Notes: generated by a model not told the origin, from the letters alone. A stretch of 64,000 nt of DNA from Glutamicibacter creatinolyticus (GCF_006094275.1 NZ_CP034412.1:1302001-1366000); one strand, 5' to 3'; shown: positions 45,160 to 54,579, counted from the first letter of the stretch. Made by a program: numbers and translations.

Positions 45160-45185
45160 CCAACTTGGGGTTGGTTTGGGGGAAC
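45160..45185 (+). promoter_or_regulatory. Start-site hairpin with G-rich loop (PKD protein)
   Basis: CCAAC (45160-45164) pairs exactly with GTTGG (45170-45174) around TTGGG. A weaker GTT/AAC stem (45174-45185) presents TGGGGG just before the ATG at 45189. Confidence 0.6.
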
Positions 45186-45188
45186 ATC

Positions 45189-48100
45189 ATGAGAGTCAAG
45201 AGATTCTTTGCGGCCGTGGCTGGCCTGGCAATGATCTTGGGGTTAACAGGGATTAATGCGATACCGGCCTCCGCGTCGGATCAGGAATACAACTCCGTGG
45301 TTTCTGCCACGCCACGGAACAACACACCCCACGTACTGGATGGAATTGTCTTTTCCATCGCCGAAGTGGGGAACATGATCGTGCTGGGCGGATCCTTCAC
45401 CCAGGTCCAAGCCGCCAATGGCGGCCCGGTCCTGACAAGGAACCGCCTGGTTGCGTTTAACAAGGACACCGGGGCGATCAGCACCAGCTTCGCCCCGAAC
45501 CTGAACAGCACCGTGCGTTCGGTCATCGCCGCACCGGATGGCAATTCGGTGTACGTCGGTGGACAGTTCGGTACGCTCAACGGCCAGTCGGCTCCCAAGG
45601 TGCTGCGGCTGAATGTGGGCAACGGGCAACGGATCACCCAATTCAACCCGGGCCAGATCAACGCTGTGGTGCATGACATGAACCTGGTGGGGGACCGGCT
45701 CTTCTTCGGCGGCGAATTCACCGCCGTGCGCGGGCAGGAACGCCTGGGCCTGGCCGAGGTGAACGCCACCAGCGGGGCGCTGTCCGAGCGCACCAAGGTC
45801 GCCTTCACCGATACCCACCGTGGAGGGATCACCTTCGTGCACAAGTTCGATGTGGATGCCGCCGGCAAGAAGATGGTGGCTACCGGCAACTTCCGCTACA
45901 TCGATGGGCAGGACCGAGTGCAGGTGGGCGTGCTGGATATTTCCGGTGCCCAGACCAACGTGGCCGACTGGCAGACCGAGCGCTGGAAGCCGAACTGCTA
46001 CCCGTCCTTCGCCTACTACCTCAACGATTTGGACTTCGCCCCCGACGGCAGCTACTTCGTGCTCTCATCCATGGGCGGCTACGGCAGTGGTCCGCCCACC
46101 CTGTGTGACACCATCTCCCGCTGGCAGAGTGATGACAGCGGTGCCGGCATCAACCCGGTGTGGGTGGACTACACAGGTGGTGACAGTGTCTACGCGCTGG
46201 AAGCCACACAGAACACCATTTACTTCGGTGGGCACATGCGTTGGGTCAACAACCCGTTCCGCGCCGACGCCGCCGGGCAGGGCGCCGTGGGACGCGAAGG
46301 CATTGGTGCGCTGAACGCTTCCAACGGCATGCCCATCGAATGGAACCCGGGACGCGACCGGGGCCGCGGCGTCTTTGACCTGTTGGCGACCAAGGACGGG
46401 CTCTGGGTGGGTTCGGATACAGACCGTATCGCCCGCTACGTGTACAAGGGGCGCATCGCACTGTTCCCGCTGGCCGGAGGCACTGAAATCCCGTCAGCCG
46501 AACCACCTGCACTGCCGGTGGACGTCGTGCAGGCCGGGGCGCTGTCCTCCAACCAGGATCCGCGCTACCTTTACCGCATCAACTCCGGGGGCGACACCAT
46601 CCCGGCAGTGGATGGCGGGATGGACTGGCTGGGCGATAACAACGCCCCGGGCAGCAACTACCGCAGCAGCGGGAACAACAGCGCCGGCTATGACGCCGTC
46701 GGTTCGCTGAGCGACAAGGTGCCCGAATCAACGCCGCGCGGGATCTACTCCAGCGAGCGCTGGGACCCAGCCGGCGGGGAGAAGCTGCAGTACAACTTCC
46801 CGGTGGACTCCGGGAAGAACGTTGAGGTGCGGGTGTACCTGGCCGACCGGTGCAACTGCACCACCGCCCCGGGCTCGCGTGTCTACAACCTGGATGTCGA
46901 GGGCAGCCGCGCCTACAGCAACATCGACCTGAACGCTGACCCGGGCCACAATATCGGCACCATGCTCAGCAAGCGGGTGGTCAGCGATGGCAGCATCAAC
47001 ATCACCTTCGACCATGTCACTGAGAACCCGGCCGTAAACGGCGTGGAGATCGTGGACCTGGATGCCCAGGCCCCGGACCCAGGGGCCAGCGCACAAGTAA
47101 ACGAAACCTACTTTGACGGCACCAGCGCCGCGTCCAAGGGCGCCACCAAGCTCACCGGGAACGTGAACTGGGATGCGGTGCGTGGCGGTTTTGTGGCCGA
47201 TGGCCGGATGTACTTCGCGATGGCCGACGGCACTTTCGTCAGTCGAACGCTGAACGGCAATACGCTGGGCAACGCGGCCACCCATGATCTGTATGGGCTG
47301 ACCAACTTCTCCAGCGAGGCGCAGCAGATGACGGGGCTGTTCTTCAAGAACGACCGGATCTACTTCACCCTGAGCGGGCAGAACGCCCTGTTCATGCGCT
47401 ACCTGGATTTGGACAGCGGGATTATCGGGGCCGAACGCTTCACGGTGGCCACCGCGTCTGCGCAGGTGCCCTGGAGTGCGGTGCGCGGTATGTTCCAGGC
47501 CGGTGACAAACTCTACCTGGCCACCCCAGATGGCGACCTGATGGCCGCCAACTGGCGGCAGGGTGTCACCGACGGCACGGCCGAGGGACCCACCCAGGTG
47601 GTTTCCGGGCCGGACAAGGACGGGGCGAACTGGGCCAGTCGGGCGCTGATCTCGATGACCAGCGATGGGGCGCCGCCGCTGCCGAACAAACCGCCGACCG
47701 CGGACTTCGGCTCGGAATGCACCGATTTGGGATGTGCCTTTGACGCCTCGGGATCCGCGGATTCCGATGGGGAGATCAAGGACTACGCCTGGAACTTCGG
47801 GGACGGCAAGACCGGTACCGGCAAACAGGTCGAGCACCAGTACGCCGAGGCCGGGGACTATGAGGTCACCCTCACGGTCACCGACGATGACGGGGCGACG
47901 GCGACCAAGACCGTCACGGTCACGGTCACCGCGCCTGAGAACCAGGCACCGACCGCCCAGATCACCCAAACCTGTGATCAGCTGGCGTGCGAGTTCTCCG
48001 GTGCGGACTCCAGCGACCCGGACGGTGAAATCGCCTCCTACGCCTGGAGCACCTCCGATGGCGGCAGCGGTGAAGGAGCCACCTTCAGCCACGAATTCGC

Positions 48101-50258
48101 CGAAGCCGGAACGTACACGGTGAGCCTGACCGTCACCGACGACCGGGGCGCCACCAACACGAAACAGGTCGAGCTGGAGGTGAGCACCACCCCGAACTCG
48201 GAGCCGGAGGCCAAGATTCTGACCACCTGCAACCAGCTGGAGTGCACCTTCAACGGCGGCGGGTCCACGGATCAGGAGGGCGAGATTGCCTCGTACAAGT
48301 GGAGCACGTCCGATGGCGGCAGCGGGGATGCGGTGGAGTTCGTGCACAAATTCCCGGCCGGCGGCAAGTACACGGTGAGCCTGACGGTGACCGACGAGTC
48401 CGGGGCCACCAACACCGTGCAGGAGGAGGTGCAGGTCAGCGCGGCAGCCAACCAGGTGCCGAAGGCTTCCTTCACCCAGGACTGCGTGTTCCTTTCCTGC
48501 ACGTTTGACGGCACCCTCTCCGCCGACCCGGACGGGGAGATCACCGGCTACGTGTGGAGCGTGAACGGCACCGAGGTCGCCGAGGGCATGGTCGCAACCC
48601 ACGCCTTCGAACAGCCTGGCACCTACCAGGTCACCTTGACGGTTACCGACGACGCCAACGAGACCGGCTCGGTGACCCAGCCGGTGAGCGTGGTGCAGGA
48701 CCCGGGCCCACAGCCCGGAAACAACGTCTCGTTCGTCGCCTCGGCGGCCAACGACGGCGCCACCACCAGCACCAGCCATACGGTGAGCGTGCCCTCGGCG
48801 GTGAAGGAAGGCGACCTGATGGTGGCGGTCCTGTCCACCAACTCGGGCAGCACCACGCTCAGCGCACCGGCCGGCTGGGAAACGCGGGCCGATGCCTCCA
48901 CCACCAGCATGAGCGGGGCGATCTACTCCAAGATCGCTTCGGCCTCGGATGCCGGCAGCAGGGTGAGCGTGGGCAGCAGCGGGTATGTCAGGGGATCACT
49001 GGTGCTCTCGGCCTACCGGGACGCCACAGTTGACGGGGCCTCGTTCGCGATGCGTCCGGAGACCACCTCCGGCGCGGTGCACACCACCCCGGTGCTCAAC
49101 GCCCAATCGAACAGCTGGCTGCTGTCCTACTGGGCTGACAAGACCGCATCGACCACCACCTGGCAGCTGCCCGGCGGCACCGTGGCCCGGGAAACCGGAT
49201 CCGGCAGCGGGGCGGGACACCTATCCTGGATGCTGGCCGACTCCAACGGGGCAGTCTCCGCCGGGGACGCCGGGGGGCTGAAGGCCACCGCCAACTCCAC
49301 GACCGCCAACGCGGTCATGGCCTCGGTGGTCCTGGCCGGGGCACCGGGGCAGGGCCGCAACGCCAAGCCGGTGGCCGACTTCGAGTGGGACTGTGACTTC
49401 CTGGCCTGCATCTTCGACGGCACCGGGTCCTCGGACCCCGAAGGTGCGCTGCTGGACTACACTTGGTCCGTCAACGGCGAAGAAAAGGCCAATGGGGAAA
49501 GCTTCAGTCACGCCTTTAGCGAAGCCGGCACCTATCAGGTCAGCCTGAAGGTCACCGATCCGCAGGGAGCCAGCGGCACCAAGACGGCCTCGGTGAGTGT
49601 TGAAGCGGACACCGCGCCGGAGCCTGAATCCGAGGTGGAGTTCGTGGCCTCGGCCGCCAACTCCGGGACCGCAAATGCCACGACTCACTCGGTGAAGCTG
49701 CCCTCGGGCATCCAGGCCGGAGACGTGCTGGTCGGGGTGTTTGTCACCAACCAGTACACCTCGGCCCCCAGCATCCCGGCCTCCTGGGAGCAACGGGCCC
49801 AGGTCGCCACCGCCTCGATGCAGGGAGCGATGTTTTCCAAGGTGGCCACGGCCTCCGATGCCGGGGCCACGGTGAGTGTCTCGGTCGGCGGATATGCGCG
49901 CGGCTCACTGTCGGTGGCGGTCTACCGCAACGCCACGGTGAACTCGGCCTCCTTCGTGATGGAACCCGAGGTGGGTGCGAAGGCCGAACACCAGACACCT
50001 GAGGCCACCGCGGCCAACGGGGACTGGGTGTTGTCCTACTGGGCGGACAAGACCGCCTCCACCACCAAGTGGTCCATCCCCTCGGCGCTGTCGACCCGAC
50101 AGACCGGGGCGGGCACCGGGGCCGGGCACCTGTCCTGGATGCTGGCTGACTCCGACGGACCGGTCAGCGCCGGCGCCGTGGGCGGACTGACCGGCACCGC
50201 GGACAGCAGCACCTCCAACGCCGTCATGGGAACGGTGGTGCTCGGCGCCGAGGACTAG
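45189..50258 (+). CDS. Giant secreted protein: beta-propeller, malectin-like, PKD repeats and duplicated C-terminal modules
   Basis: The 1689-residue protein has a signal peptide ending near IPASAS. An N-terminal propeller-like repeat region (about 30-450) is followed by a malectin-like sugar-binding domain (about 455-635, SERWDPAGGEKLQYNFPV) and a second repeat region. Four PKD domains (about 835-1170), a module of about 200 residues, a fifth PKD (about 1395-1475) and a second copy of the module end the protein. Each PKD has a Cys pair in the same place (CTDLGC, CDQLAC, CNQLEC, CVFLSC, CDFLAC), suggesting disulfides. There is no sortase signal, so it is probably released or bound to the polysaccharide. 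Confidence 0.75.
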   Translation: MRVKRFFAAVAGLAMILGLTGINAIPASASDQEYNSVVSATPRNNTPHVLDGIVFSIAEVGNMIVLGGSFTQVQAANGGPVLTRNRLVAFNKDTGAISTSFAPNLNSTVRSVIAAPDGNSVYVGGQFGTLNGQSAPKVLRLNVGNGQRITQFNPGQINAVVHDMNLVGDRLFFGGEFTAVRGQERLGLAEVNATSGALSERTKVAFTDTHRGGITFVHKFDVDAAGKKMVATGNFRYIDGQDRVQVGVLDISGAQTNVADWQTERWKPNCYPSFAYYLNDLDFAPDGSYFVLSSMGGYGSGPPTLCDTISRWQSDDSGAGINPVWVDYTGGDSVYALEATQNTIYFGGHMRWVNNPFRADAAGQGAVGREGIGALNASNGMPIEWNPGRDRGRGVFDLLATKDGLWVGSDTDRIARYVYKGRIALFPLAGGTEIPSAEPPALPVDVVQAGALSSNQDPRYLYRINSGGDTIPAVDGGMDWLGDNNAPGSNYRSSGNNSAGYDAVGSLSDKVPESTPRGIYSSERWDPAGGEKLQYNFPVDSGKNVEVRVYLADRCNCTTAPGSRVYNLDVEGSRAYSNIDLNADPGHNIGTMLSKRVVSDGSINITFDHVTENPAVNGVEIVDLDAQAPDPGASAQVNETYFDGTSAASKGATKLTGNVNWDAVRGGFVADGRMYFAMADGTFVSRTLNGNTLGNAATHDLYGLTNFSSEAQQMTGLFFKNDRIYFTLSGQNALFMRYLDLDSGIIGAERFTVATASAQVPWSAVRGMFQAGDKLYLATPDGDLMAANWRQGVTDGTAEGPTQVVSGPDKDGANWASRALISMTSDGAPPLPNKPPTADFGSECTDLGCAFDASGSADSDGEIKDYAWNFGDGKTGTGKQVEHQYAEAGDYEVTLTVTDDDGATATKTVTVTVTAPENQAPTAQITQTCDQLACEFSGADSSDPDGEIASYAWSTSDGGSGEGATFSHEFAEAGTYTVSLTVTDDRGATNTKQVELEVSTTPNSEPEAKILTTCNQLECTFNGGGSTDQEGEIASYKWSTSDGGSGDAVEFVHKFPAGGKYTVSLTVTDESGATNTVQEEVQVSAAANQVPKASFTQDCVFLSCTFDGTLSADPDGEITGYVWSVNGTEVAEGMVATHAFEQPGTYQVTLTVTDDANETGSVTQPVSVVQDPGPQPGNNVSFVASAANDGATTSTSHTVSVPSAVKEGDLMVAVLSTNSGSTTLSAPAGWETRADASTTSMSGAIYSKIASASDAGSRVSVGSSGYVRGSLVLSAYRDATVDGASFAMRPETTSGAVHTTPVLNAQSNSWLLSYWADKTASTTTWQLPGGTVARETGSGSGAGHLSWMLADSNGAVSAGDAGGLKATANSTTANAVMASVVLAGAPGQGRNAKPVADFEWDCDFLACIFDGTGSSDPEGALLDYTWSVNGEEKANGESFSHAFSEAGTYQVSLKVTDPQGASGTKTASVSVEADTAPEPESEVEFVASAANSGTANATTHSVKLPSGIQAGDVLVGVFVTNQYTSAPSIPASWEQRAQVATASMQGAMFSKVATASDAGATVSVSVGGYARGSLSVAVYRNATVNSASFVMEPEVGAKAEHQTPEATAANGDWVLSYWADKTASTTKWSIPSALSTRQTGAGTGAGHLSWMLADSDGPVSAGAVGGLTGTADSSTSNAVMGTVVLGAED
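48719..49341 (+). repeat. C-terminal module, copy 1 (approximate limits)
   Basis: Encodes about 200 residues beginning SFVASAANDG and including YWADKTASTTTWQLPGG and GAGHLSWMLADSNG. The same module recurs at about 49627-50255 with clear but diverged similarity. It is separated from copy 2 by one PKD domain. Confidence 0.7.
49627..50255 (+). repeat. C-terminal module, copy 2 (approximate limits)
   Basis: Encodes EFVASAANSG through YWADKTASTTKWSIPS and GAGHLSWMLADSDG to the protein end. A module-PKD-module arrangement points to duplication of a PKD-plus-module unit. Confidence 0.7.
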
Positions 50259-50275
50259 CCGCCCGGTGCGCCACA

Positions 50276-50321
50276 ACGACGGTGGCCTGCAATCCAGCAC
50301 TGGATTGCAGGCCACCGTCGT
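50276..50321 (+). terminator. Terminator after the PKD protein gene
   Basis: A perfect 21-bp stem (50276-50296 with 50301-50321) with loop GCAC lies 18 bases after the stop. The long perfect stem leaves little doubt. Confidence 0.85.
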
Positions 50322-50532
50322 CTTGTGCACAGATCCACACGGCACGCCGCGGCAGGAATTGTTGCCCGGCCGGTTGCGCCGCAACGCGCATCATGCCGGG
50401 ATCGGTGCGGTGGCGGCATGGACTGATGGGCCGGGCTCTGCAAAGATGAGTTCTGTAAACGCTGCATCACATCATGAACCTGGGCGCCAGATGAAATGGT
50501 CTGCGCCAGGGTGAGGTCACTGAGCGGCGCTG

Positions 50533-50575
50533 ACCCATATGGGGTGGGTTTCATGGCAATACAGGGGGAGTATTG
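50533..50575 (+). promoter_or_regulatory. Double start-site hairpin with G-rich loops (SLC13 permease)
   Basis: ACCCA/TGGGT (50533-50549) presents TATGGGG. CAATAC/GTATTG (50557-50575) presents AGGGGGA in a perfect 6-bp stem whose last base is the first base of the GTG start. This is the clearest member of the family and decides the start codon. Confidence 0.7.
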
Positions 50576-52338
50576 TGGGCATTGATGCCATATTGACGCT
50601 GGTCGTTGTGCTGTGCGTCCTGGGGCTGCTGGCCGCCACACGGCTGGCCGCGGACCTGATTCTGATGGGAGCGGCACTGTGCCTGATGCTCCTGGGCATC
50701 CTGACGCCCCAGGAGGCGCTCGCGGGGTTCTCCAACACCGGGGTCATCACGGTCGCCGTGCTCTATGTGGTGGCCGCCGGACTGAGCGAGACCGGGGCCG
50801 TGCAGTGGATCACCCAGAACCTTCTGGGCCGGCCCTCCAGCGTGCGCGGCGCCTACGCGCGCATGCTGCTGCCGGTTGGGGGACTGAGCGCCTTTTTGAA
50901 CAACACCACCGTGGTGGCGATGCTGCTGCCCGGCATCCAGGAATGGGCGGCCCGGCTGCGCATTCCGGCCTCGAAACTTCTGATCCCGCTCAGCTACATG
51001 GCGATCATCGGCGGGACCATGACGTTGATTGGCACCAGCACCAACCTGGTGGTCAACGGGCTGCTGCAGTCCGAGCTGGGAATCTCGCTGCGAATGTTCG
51101 ACATCGCGGCCGTCGGACTGCCGCTGACCGTGTGCGGGGCCCTGTTCCTGACCCTGTTTGGCAACCGCCTGCTGCCCAACCGGCAGGACGCGGTCGAGCA
51201 GATGCAGTCGGCTCGCGAGTACGCGGTGGAGTTCCGGGTCCAGCCCAATGGCCCGATTGCCGGCAAGTCCGTCGCCGCCGCCGGGCTGCGCAGCCTGACC
51301 CATGGGTTCTTGACCAGGGTGGAACGTGATGAGCACCTGGTGGTGGAGGTCACCCCGGAACTTATCCTGGACCCGGAGGACATCCTGATCTTTGTCGGGG
51401 CACCGGAGTGTGCCAGCGAACTGCGCCACATCCGCGGACTGGAACCCAGCGCCGGAGATGTCTCCAAGCTGGGGATCCGCCACTCCCAGCGCCGGCTGGT
51501 GGAGGCGGTCGTGGGACCGGATTTCACCGGGATTGGCCAAAGCGTCAAGGAAAGCCGCTTCCGCTCCCACTATCAGGCGGTGATCCTGTCCATCTCCCGG
51601 TCCGGGGAAATGCTGCGCGGAAAAATCGGGGACGTGAAACTGCGGGTCGGGGACACCTTGCTGCTGGAGACCGGAACCGACTTCGTGCGCCACTACCGTT
51701 TCCGTCGGGATTTCATGCTGGTCAGCAACATCAGCGACATCGCCCCGGCTAACTTCCGCAAGGCCCCGTGGGCGATTGCCATCCTGATCGGAATGGTCGC
51801 CCTGAACGCCCTGGGGGTCCTGGAAGTCATCCAGGCGGCCCTGCTGGCCGCGCTGGCCATGCTGGTGACCGGGTGCCTGTCCATGGGCAACGTGCGCCGG
51901 CATATCGACCTGCAGGTCATCATTGTCATTGCCGCCTCGTTCGCGCTCGGGGCGGCGATGGTGAAAACCGGGGCGGCCGCCACCATCGCCAACACGCTGC
52001 TGCTGGCCGGCACCGGGCCCTGGGGAGCCTTGGCGCTGGTGTTCCTGCTGACGCTGTGCTTTACCGAGCTGCTGACCAACAACGCCGCGGCAATCCTGGT
52101 CTTTCCCATTGCCATGGCCGTGGCCGAACGGGTGGAGGCAAACTTCATGCCCTTCGCCATCACGGTCATGATCGCCGCCTCGGCCAGCTTCATCATCCCC
52201 ATCGGCTACCAGACAAATCTGATGGTGATGGGTCCTGGTGGGTACCGGGTCATCGACTTTGTCAGGATCGGGATCCCAATGAGTTTGGTGACGGCCGCCG
52301 TCACGCTGAGCGTGGTTCCCCTCGTCTGGCCGCTCTAG
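50575..52338 (+). CDS. SLC13/DASS-type permease with two RCK_C domains, probable sulfate transporter
   Basis: The 587-residue protein has two halves of membrane segments with SNTG, NNTTVVAMLLPG and GTSTNLVVNG motifs of the DASS/NhaD superfamily. They are separated by a cytoplasmic pair of TrkA-C/RCK_C domains (about 200-380, VEFRVQPNGPIAGKSVAAAG). The same layout is found in the algal SAC1/SLT sulfate transporters. Its neighbours cysC, cysQ, cysD and cysN make sulfate the most likely substrate. GTG 50575 is chosen over ATG 50539 because of the abutting hairpin. Confidence 0.75.
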   Translation: MGIDAILTLVVVLCVLGLLAATRLAADLILMGAALCLMLLGILTPQEALAGFSNTGVITVAVLYVVAAGLSETGAVQWITQNLLGRPSSVRGAYARMLLPVGGLSAFLNNTTVVAMLLPGIQEWAARLRIPASKLLIPLSYMAIIGGTMTLIGTSTNLVVNGLLQSELGISLRMFDIAAVGLPLTVCGALFLTLFGNRLLPNRQDAVEQMQSAREYAVEFRVQPNGPIAGKSVAAAGLRSLTHGFLTRVERDEHLVVEVTPELILDPEDILIFVGAPECASELRHIRGLEPSAGDVSKLGIRHSQRRLVEAVVGPDFTGIGQSVKESRFRSHYQAVILSISRSGEMLRGKIGDVKLRVGDTLLLETGTDFVRHYRFRRDFMLVSNISDIAPANFRKAPWAIAILIGMVALNALGVLEVIQAALLAALAMLVTGCLSMGNVRRHIDLQVIIVIAASFALGAAMVKTGAAATIANTLLLAGTGPWGALALVFLLTLCFTELLTNNAAAILVFPIAMAVAERVEANFMPFAITVMIAASASFIIPIGYQTNLMVMGPGGYRVIDFVRIGIPMSLVTAAVTLSVVPLVWPL

Positions 52339-52344
52339 CCCGCA

Positions 52345-52370
52345 CCGCCCGCCACAACGAAGGCGGGCGG
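52345..52370. terminator. Hairpin between convergent permease and cysC genes
   Basis: CCGCCCGCC (52345-52353) pairs with GGCGGGCGG (52362-52370) around an 8-base loop, between the ends of two convergent genes. Confidence 0.6.
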
Positions 52371-52409
52371 CCGTGCGCCGTGTGCGCCCTTCAGCGGCCC
52401 CGCCGAAAC

Positions 52410-53600
52410 CTAGTGGACGTGTACGGCTTCCGGCGTGTGGGCCGCCAGCAGCGCAAAGACCCGGTCGGTGGCGGTATTCAAATCCACGACCGATAGATCC
52501 AGGGTGAGCTCGGCATCCTCGGGAACCTCGTAGGGGGAATCAATTCCCGTGAAGTCCTTGACCTCTCCCGCCCGGGCCTTGGCATACAGTCCCTTCCGGT
52601 CCCGCTGCTCACATACCTCCAGCGGGGTGCTCACGTGCACCAGCAGGAACCGTCCATGCGGCGCGACCAGCTCACGCACCGCCTGACGGGTTTGGGCAAA
52701 CGGCGCGATGGGGGCGCACAAGGCCAGACCACCGACCTCGGCAATGCGGGCGGCAATCCACCCGATGCGTTCCACATTGGTTTCGCGGTCTTCACGTGAG
52801 AAACCCAGTCCCTTGGAGATGAAGCGGCGGATGTCATCCCCATCCAGCAGCACGGCCGGGCGTCCCAGTTGCTCATGGATGCGCTGCTGTACCGCGCGGG
52901 CCAACGTGGATTTGCCGGACCCCGATAAACCACTGAACATCACCACCGTGCCCGGGGCAGCCTCGGGCTGCTGGTGCCGCGCGGAGCGGAAATCGGCGAG
53001 CACATTCCCGGAAAGACGCTGGATCAGTGCCGCTGCGTCCACCGAAGGCGGAACTACCAGATGCCCCGCGGTGCTGCCGGAGAAAAGGCCGGACGCCGCC
53101 CGCAATTGCTTGATGGCCCCGGCATGCCCGGGACCCGAAGACCGGTCGCTGGGGCTGAGCAGCACAAAACAGGTGCCGTTGGGCAACGGCTGCAGCTGCT
53201 GCAGCCGTTGCAGGTCCACAGCCGACGGTGCCTGGTCAAAAAGCACCACGGCTCGTGGACCGAGCGGCGAAGTCAGGCGCAGTTCACGAAACGGCCCGTG
53301 TTCGGCATCGGCCAGCTTCTGTACTTTTCCCACCGTCACGGCAGTCTGCCCCGGGTCCGACTGCCGGGTGTAGGAGACGCGCACCAGCGGTGTGCCATCG
53401 GGATCGGCCAGCTGAATGTGTCCCCTCTGCCCGGGATTGGCCAAGGCAGCGTCCGGGAGTTGCGACCATTGCGGAAGGTTTTCCAGATCCAACCCCTGGT
53501 GATCGAGCAGACCTCCCACGATGAGTTCCACGATGTCGAGCTGGGCAATATCCAGCTGCACGATCGGATCCTGATGCGGGATCGACCCCATGTTTTCCAT
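52410..53600 (-). CDS. cysC: Adenylyl-sulfate kinase with N-terminal sulfurylase-like domain
   Basis: The C-terminal half (about 205-390) is an APS kinase: FSGLSGSGKSTLARAV (P-loop), LDGDDIRRFISKGLGFS and DRETNVERIGWIAARIAE, making PAPS from APS and ATP. The N-terminal half (about 60-195) resembles the PUA-like N-terminal part of ATP sulfurylase (EHGPFRELRLTSPLGPRAVV) but is too short to be an active sulfurylase. ATP sulfurylase activity would come from CysDN nearby. ATG 53600 is fixed by the overlapping hairpin. It is divergent from the cysQ-cysD-cysN operon. Confidence 0.85.
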   Translation of the reverse strand: MENMGSIPHQDPIVQLDIAQLDIVELIVGGLLDHQGLDLENLPQWSQLPDAALANPGQRGHIQLADPDGTPLVRVSYTRQSDPGQTAVTVGKVQKLADAEHGPFRELRLTSPLGPRAVVLFDQAPSAVDLQRLQQLQPLPNGTCFVLLSPSDRSSGPGHAGAIKQLRAASGLFSGSTAGHLVVPPSVDAAALIQRLSGNVLADFRSARHQQPEAAPGTVVMFSGLSGSGKSTLARAVQQRIHEQLGRPAVLLDGDDIRRFISKGLGFSREDRETNVERIGWIAARIAEVGGLALCAPIAPFAQTRQAVRELVAPHGRFLLVHVSTPLEVCEQRDRKGLYAKARAGEVKDFTGIDSPYEVPEDAELTLDLSVVDLNTATDRVFALLAAHTPEAVHVH

Positions 53601-53619
53601 ACTTTCCCCCAAGAAGTAT
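53599..53619 (-). promoter_or_regulatory. Start-site hairpin with G-rich loop (cysC)
   Basis: On the minus strand ATACTT (53619-53614) pairs exactly with AAGTAT (53604-53599) around CTTGGGGGA. The ATG at 53600 shares its first two bases with the stem, so the start codon itself is partly paired. Confidence 0.7.
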
Positions 53620-53740
53620 TCCCTGGAATCCACCCTAGAGAGCGAAAGCCATTTCGGCTAGAGCCAGGCAACGGACACGAGCAGCGTGTAACCCCTTTCA
53701 TCTGAACCCCAAACATGGATAGGATGGCGAATAACTGAGT

Positions 53741-53808
53741 GTCTTGGGGAAGACCTTGGATTTGTTTTGGGAGCAAAAGGGGGATGCTTCATTGGGGGAT
53801 TTACAATG
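53741..53808 (+). promoter_or_regulatory. Leader hairpins with G-rich loops (cysQ)
   Basis: GTCTT/AAGAC (53741-53754) has GGGG as its loop. CATTG/CAATG (53790-53808) surrounds GGGGATTTA at the proposed TTG start. AAAAGGGGGA lies between them. Confidence 0.5.
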
Positions 53809-54538
53809 CGCTATCGACCTGGCCGAAGGTGCCGGGAAGAAGCTTCTTCAACTTCGTGACCGGGCCGGCGAACTAGGCCTGGAGGGCAGGGAACTCAAGG
53901 ACGCTGGGGACAGAACAGCCCAGGAATTTCTCGCGCAATCCTTGCACCAGCTCCATCCGCAGGACGCCGTCCTCTCCGAGGAGGCCGTGGATGACAAGTG
54001 CCGCCTCGATAGCCGACGGGTCTGGATCATTGATCCGTTGGATGGCACACGGGAGTATTCAGAATTCCGGGATGACTGGGCCGTGCACGTTGCCCTGTGG
54101 GAAGACGGAGAGTTGTCGGCAGGTGCCGTTGCGTTGCCGGGGCTTGGCCTTGTCCTGGACAGCGCCGAACAGGACATGCCGATGACCGTTGGCCCGGCCC
54201 GCCCGTGGCGCATCGCCGTCTCGCGCAGTCGCCCTCCGCAGATCGTGCACCAGCTGGCACAGAACGCGGAGGTTGAACTGGTGCCCATGGGCTCGGCCGG
54301 CTACAAAGTCTGCGCGGTGGTCAGGGGAGAGGTGGACGCCTACGTTCACGCCGGAGGCCAATACGAATGGGACTCGGCAGCTCCGGTGGCGGTCGCCCAG
54401 GGCAAGGGCTTGCACACCAGCCGGGTCGACGGAAGCCCGCTGGAGTACAACCGTGCCGATCCCTACCTACCGGACCTGGTGGTCTGCCATCCGGCGCTGA
54501 AGCGTGAACTGTTTGAAGCCGTACACGCCTTCGCCTAG
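53792..54538 (+). CDS. cysQ: 3'-phosphoadenosine-5'-phosphate phosphatase (CysQ-type)
   Basis: The protein belongs to the inositol-monophosphatase family with VLSEEAVDD, WIIDPLDGTREYSEF and YEWDSAAPVAVAQ metal-binding motifs. It hydrolyses PAP, the by-product of PAPS-dependent sulfotransfer, back to AMP. Alignment in memory with the M. tuberculosis CysQ N-terminus places the start near MGDLQCAIDLAEGAGK, so TTG 53792 (after AAAAGGGGGATGCTTCA) is chosen. TTG 53744 is an alternative. It is the first gene of a cysQ-cysD-cysN operon, which fits removal of PAP from sulfotransferase reactions. Confidence 0.8.
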   Translation: MGDLQCAIDLAEGAGKKLLQLRDRAGELGLEGRELKDAGDRTAQEFLAQSLHQLHPQDAVLSEEAVDDKCRLDSRRVWIIDPLDGTREYSEFRDDWAVHVALWEDGELSAGAVALPGLGLVLDSAEQDMPMTVGPARPWRIAVSRSRPPQIVHQLAQNAEVELVPMGSAGYKVCAVVRGEVDAYVHAGGQYEWDSAAPVAVAQGKGLHTSRVDGSPLEYNRADPYLPDLVVCHPALKRELFEAVHAFA

Positions 54539-54563
54539 ACACCTACAACAAACGTTCATTCAC

Positions 54564-54579
54564 TGAATTTGGGGGTTCA
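54564..54579 (+). promoter_or_regulatory. Start-site hairpin with G-rich loop (cysD)
   Basis: TGAA (54564-54567) pairs with TTCA (54576-54579) around TTTGGGGG, four bases before the ATG at 54584. The stem is short (4 bp), but the motif and position match the family. Confidence 0.45.

Noticed and set aside
46728-48779. 683-residue open frame on the minus strand
   Set aside because: It lies opposite the PKD protein gene. Its Gly/Val/His/Arg-rich composition is the reverse shadow of a GC-rich gene, with no domain or ribosome site.
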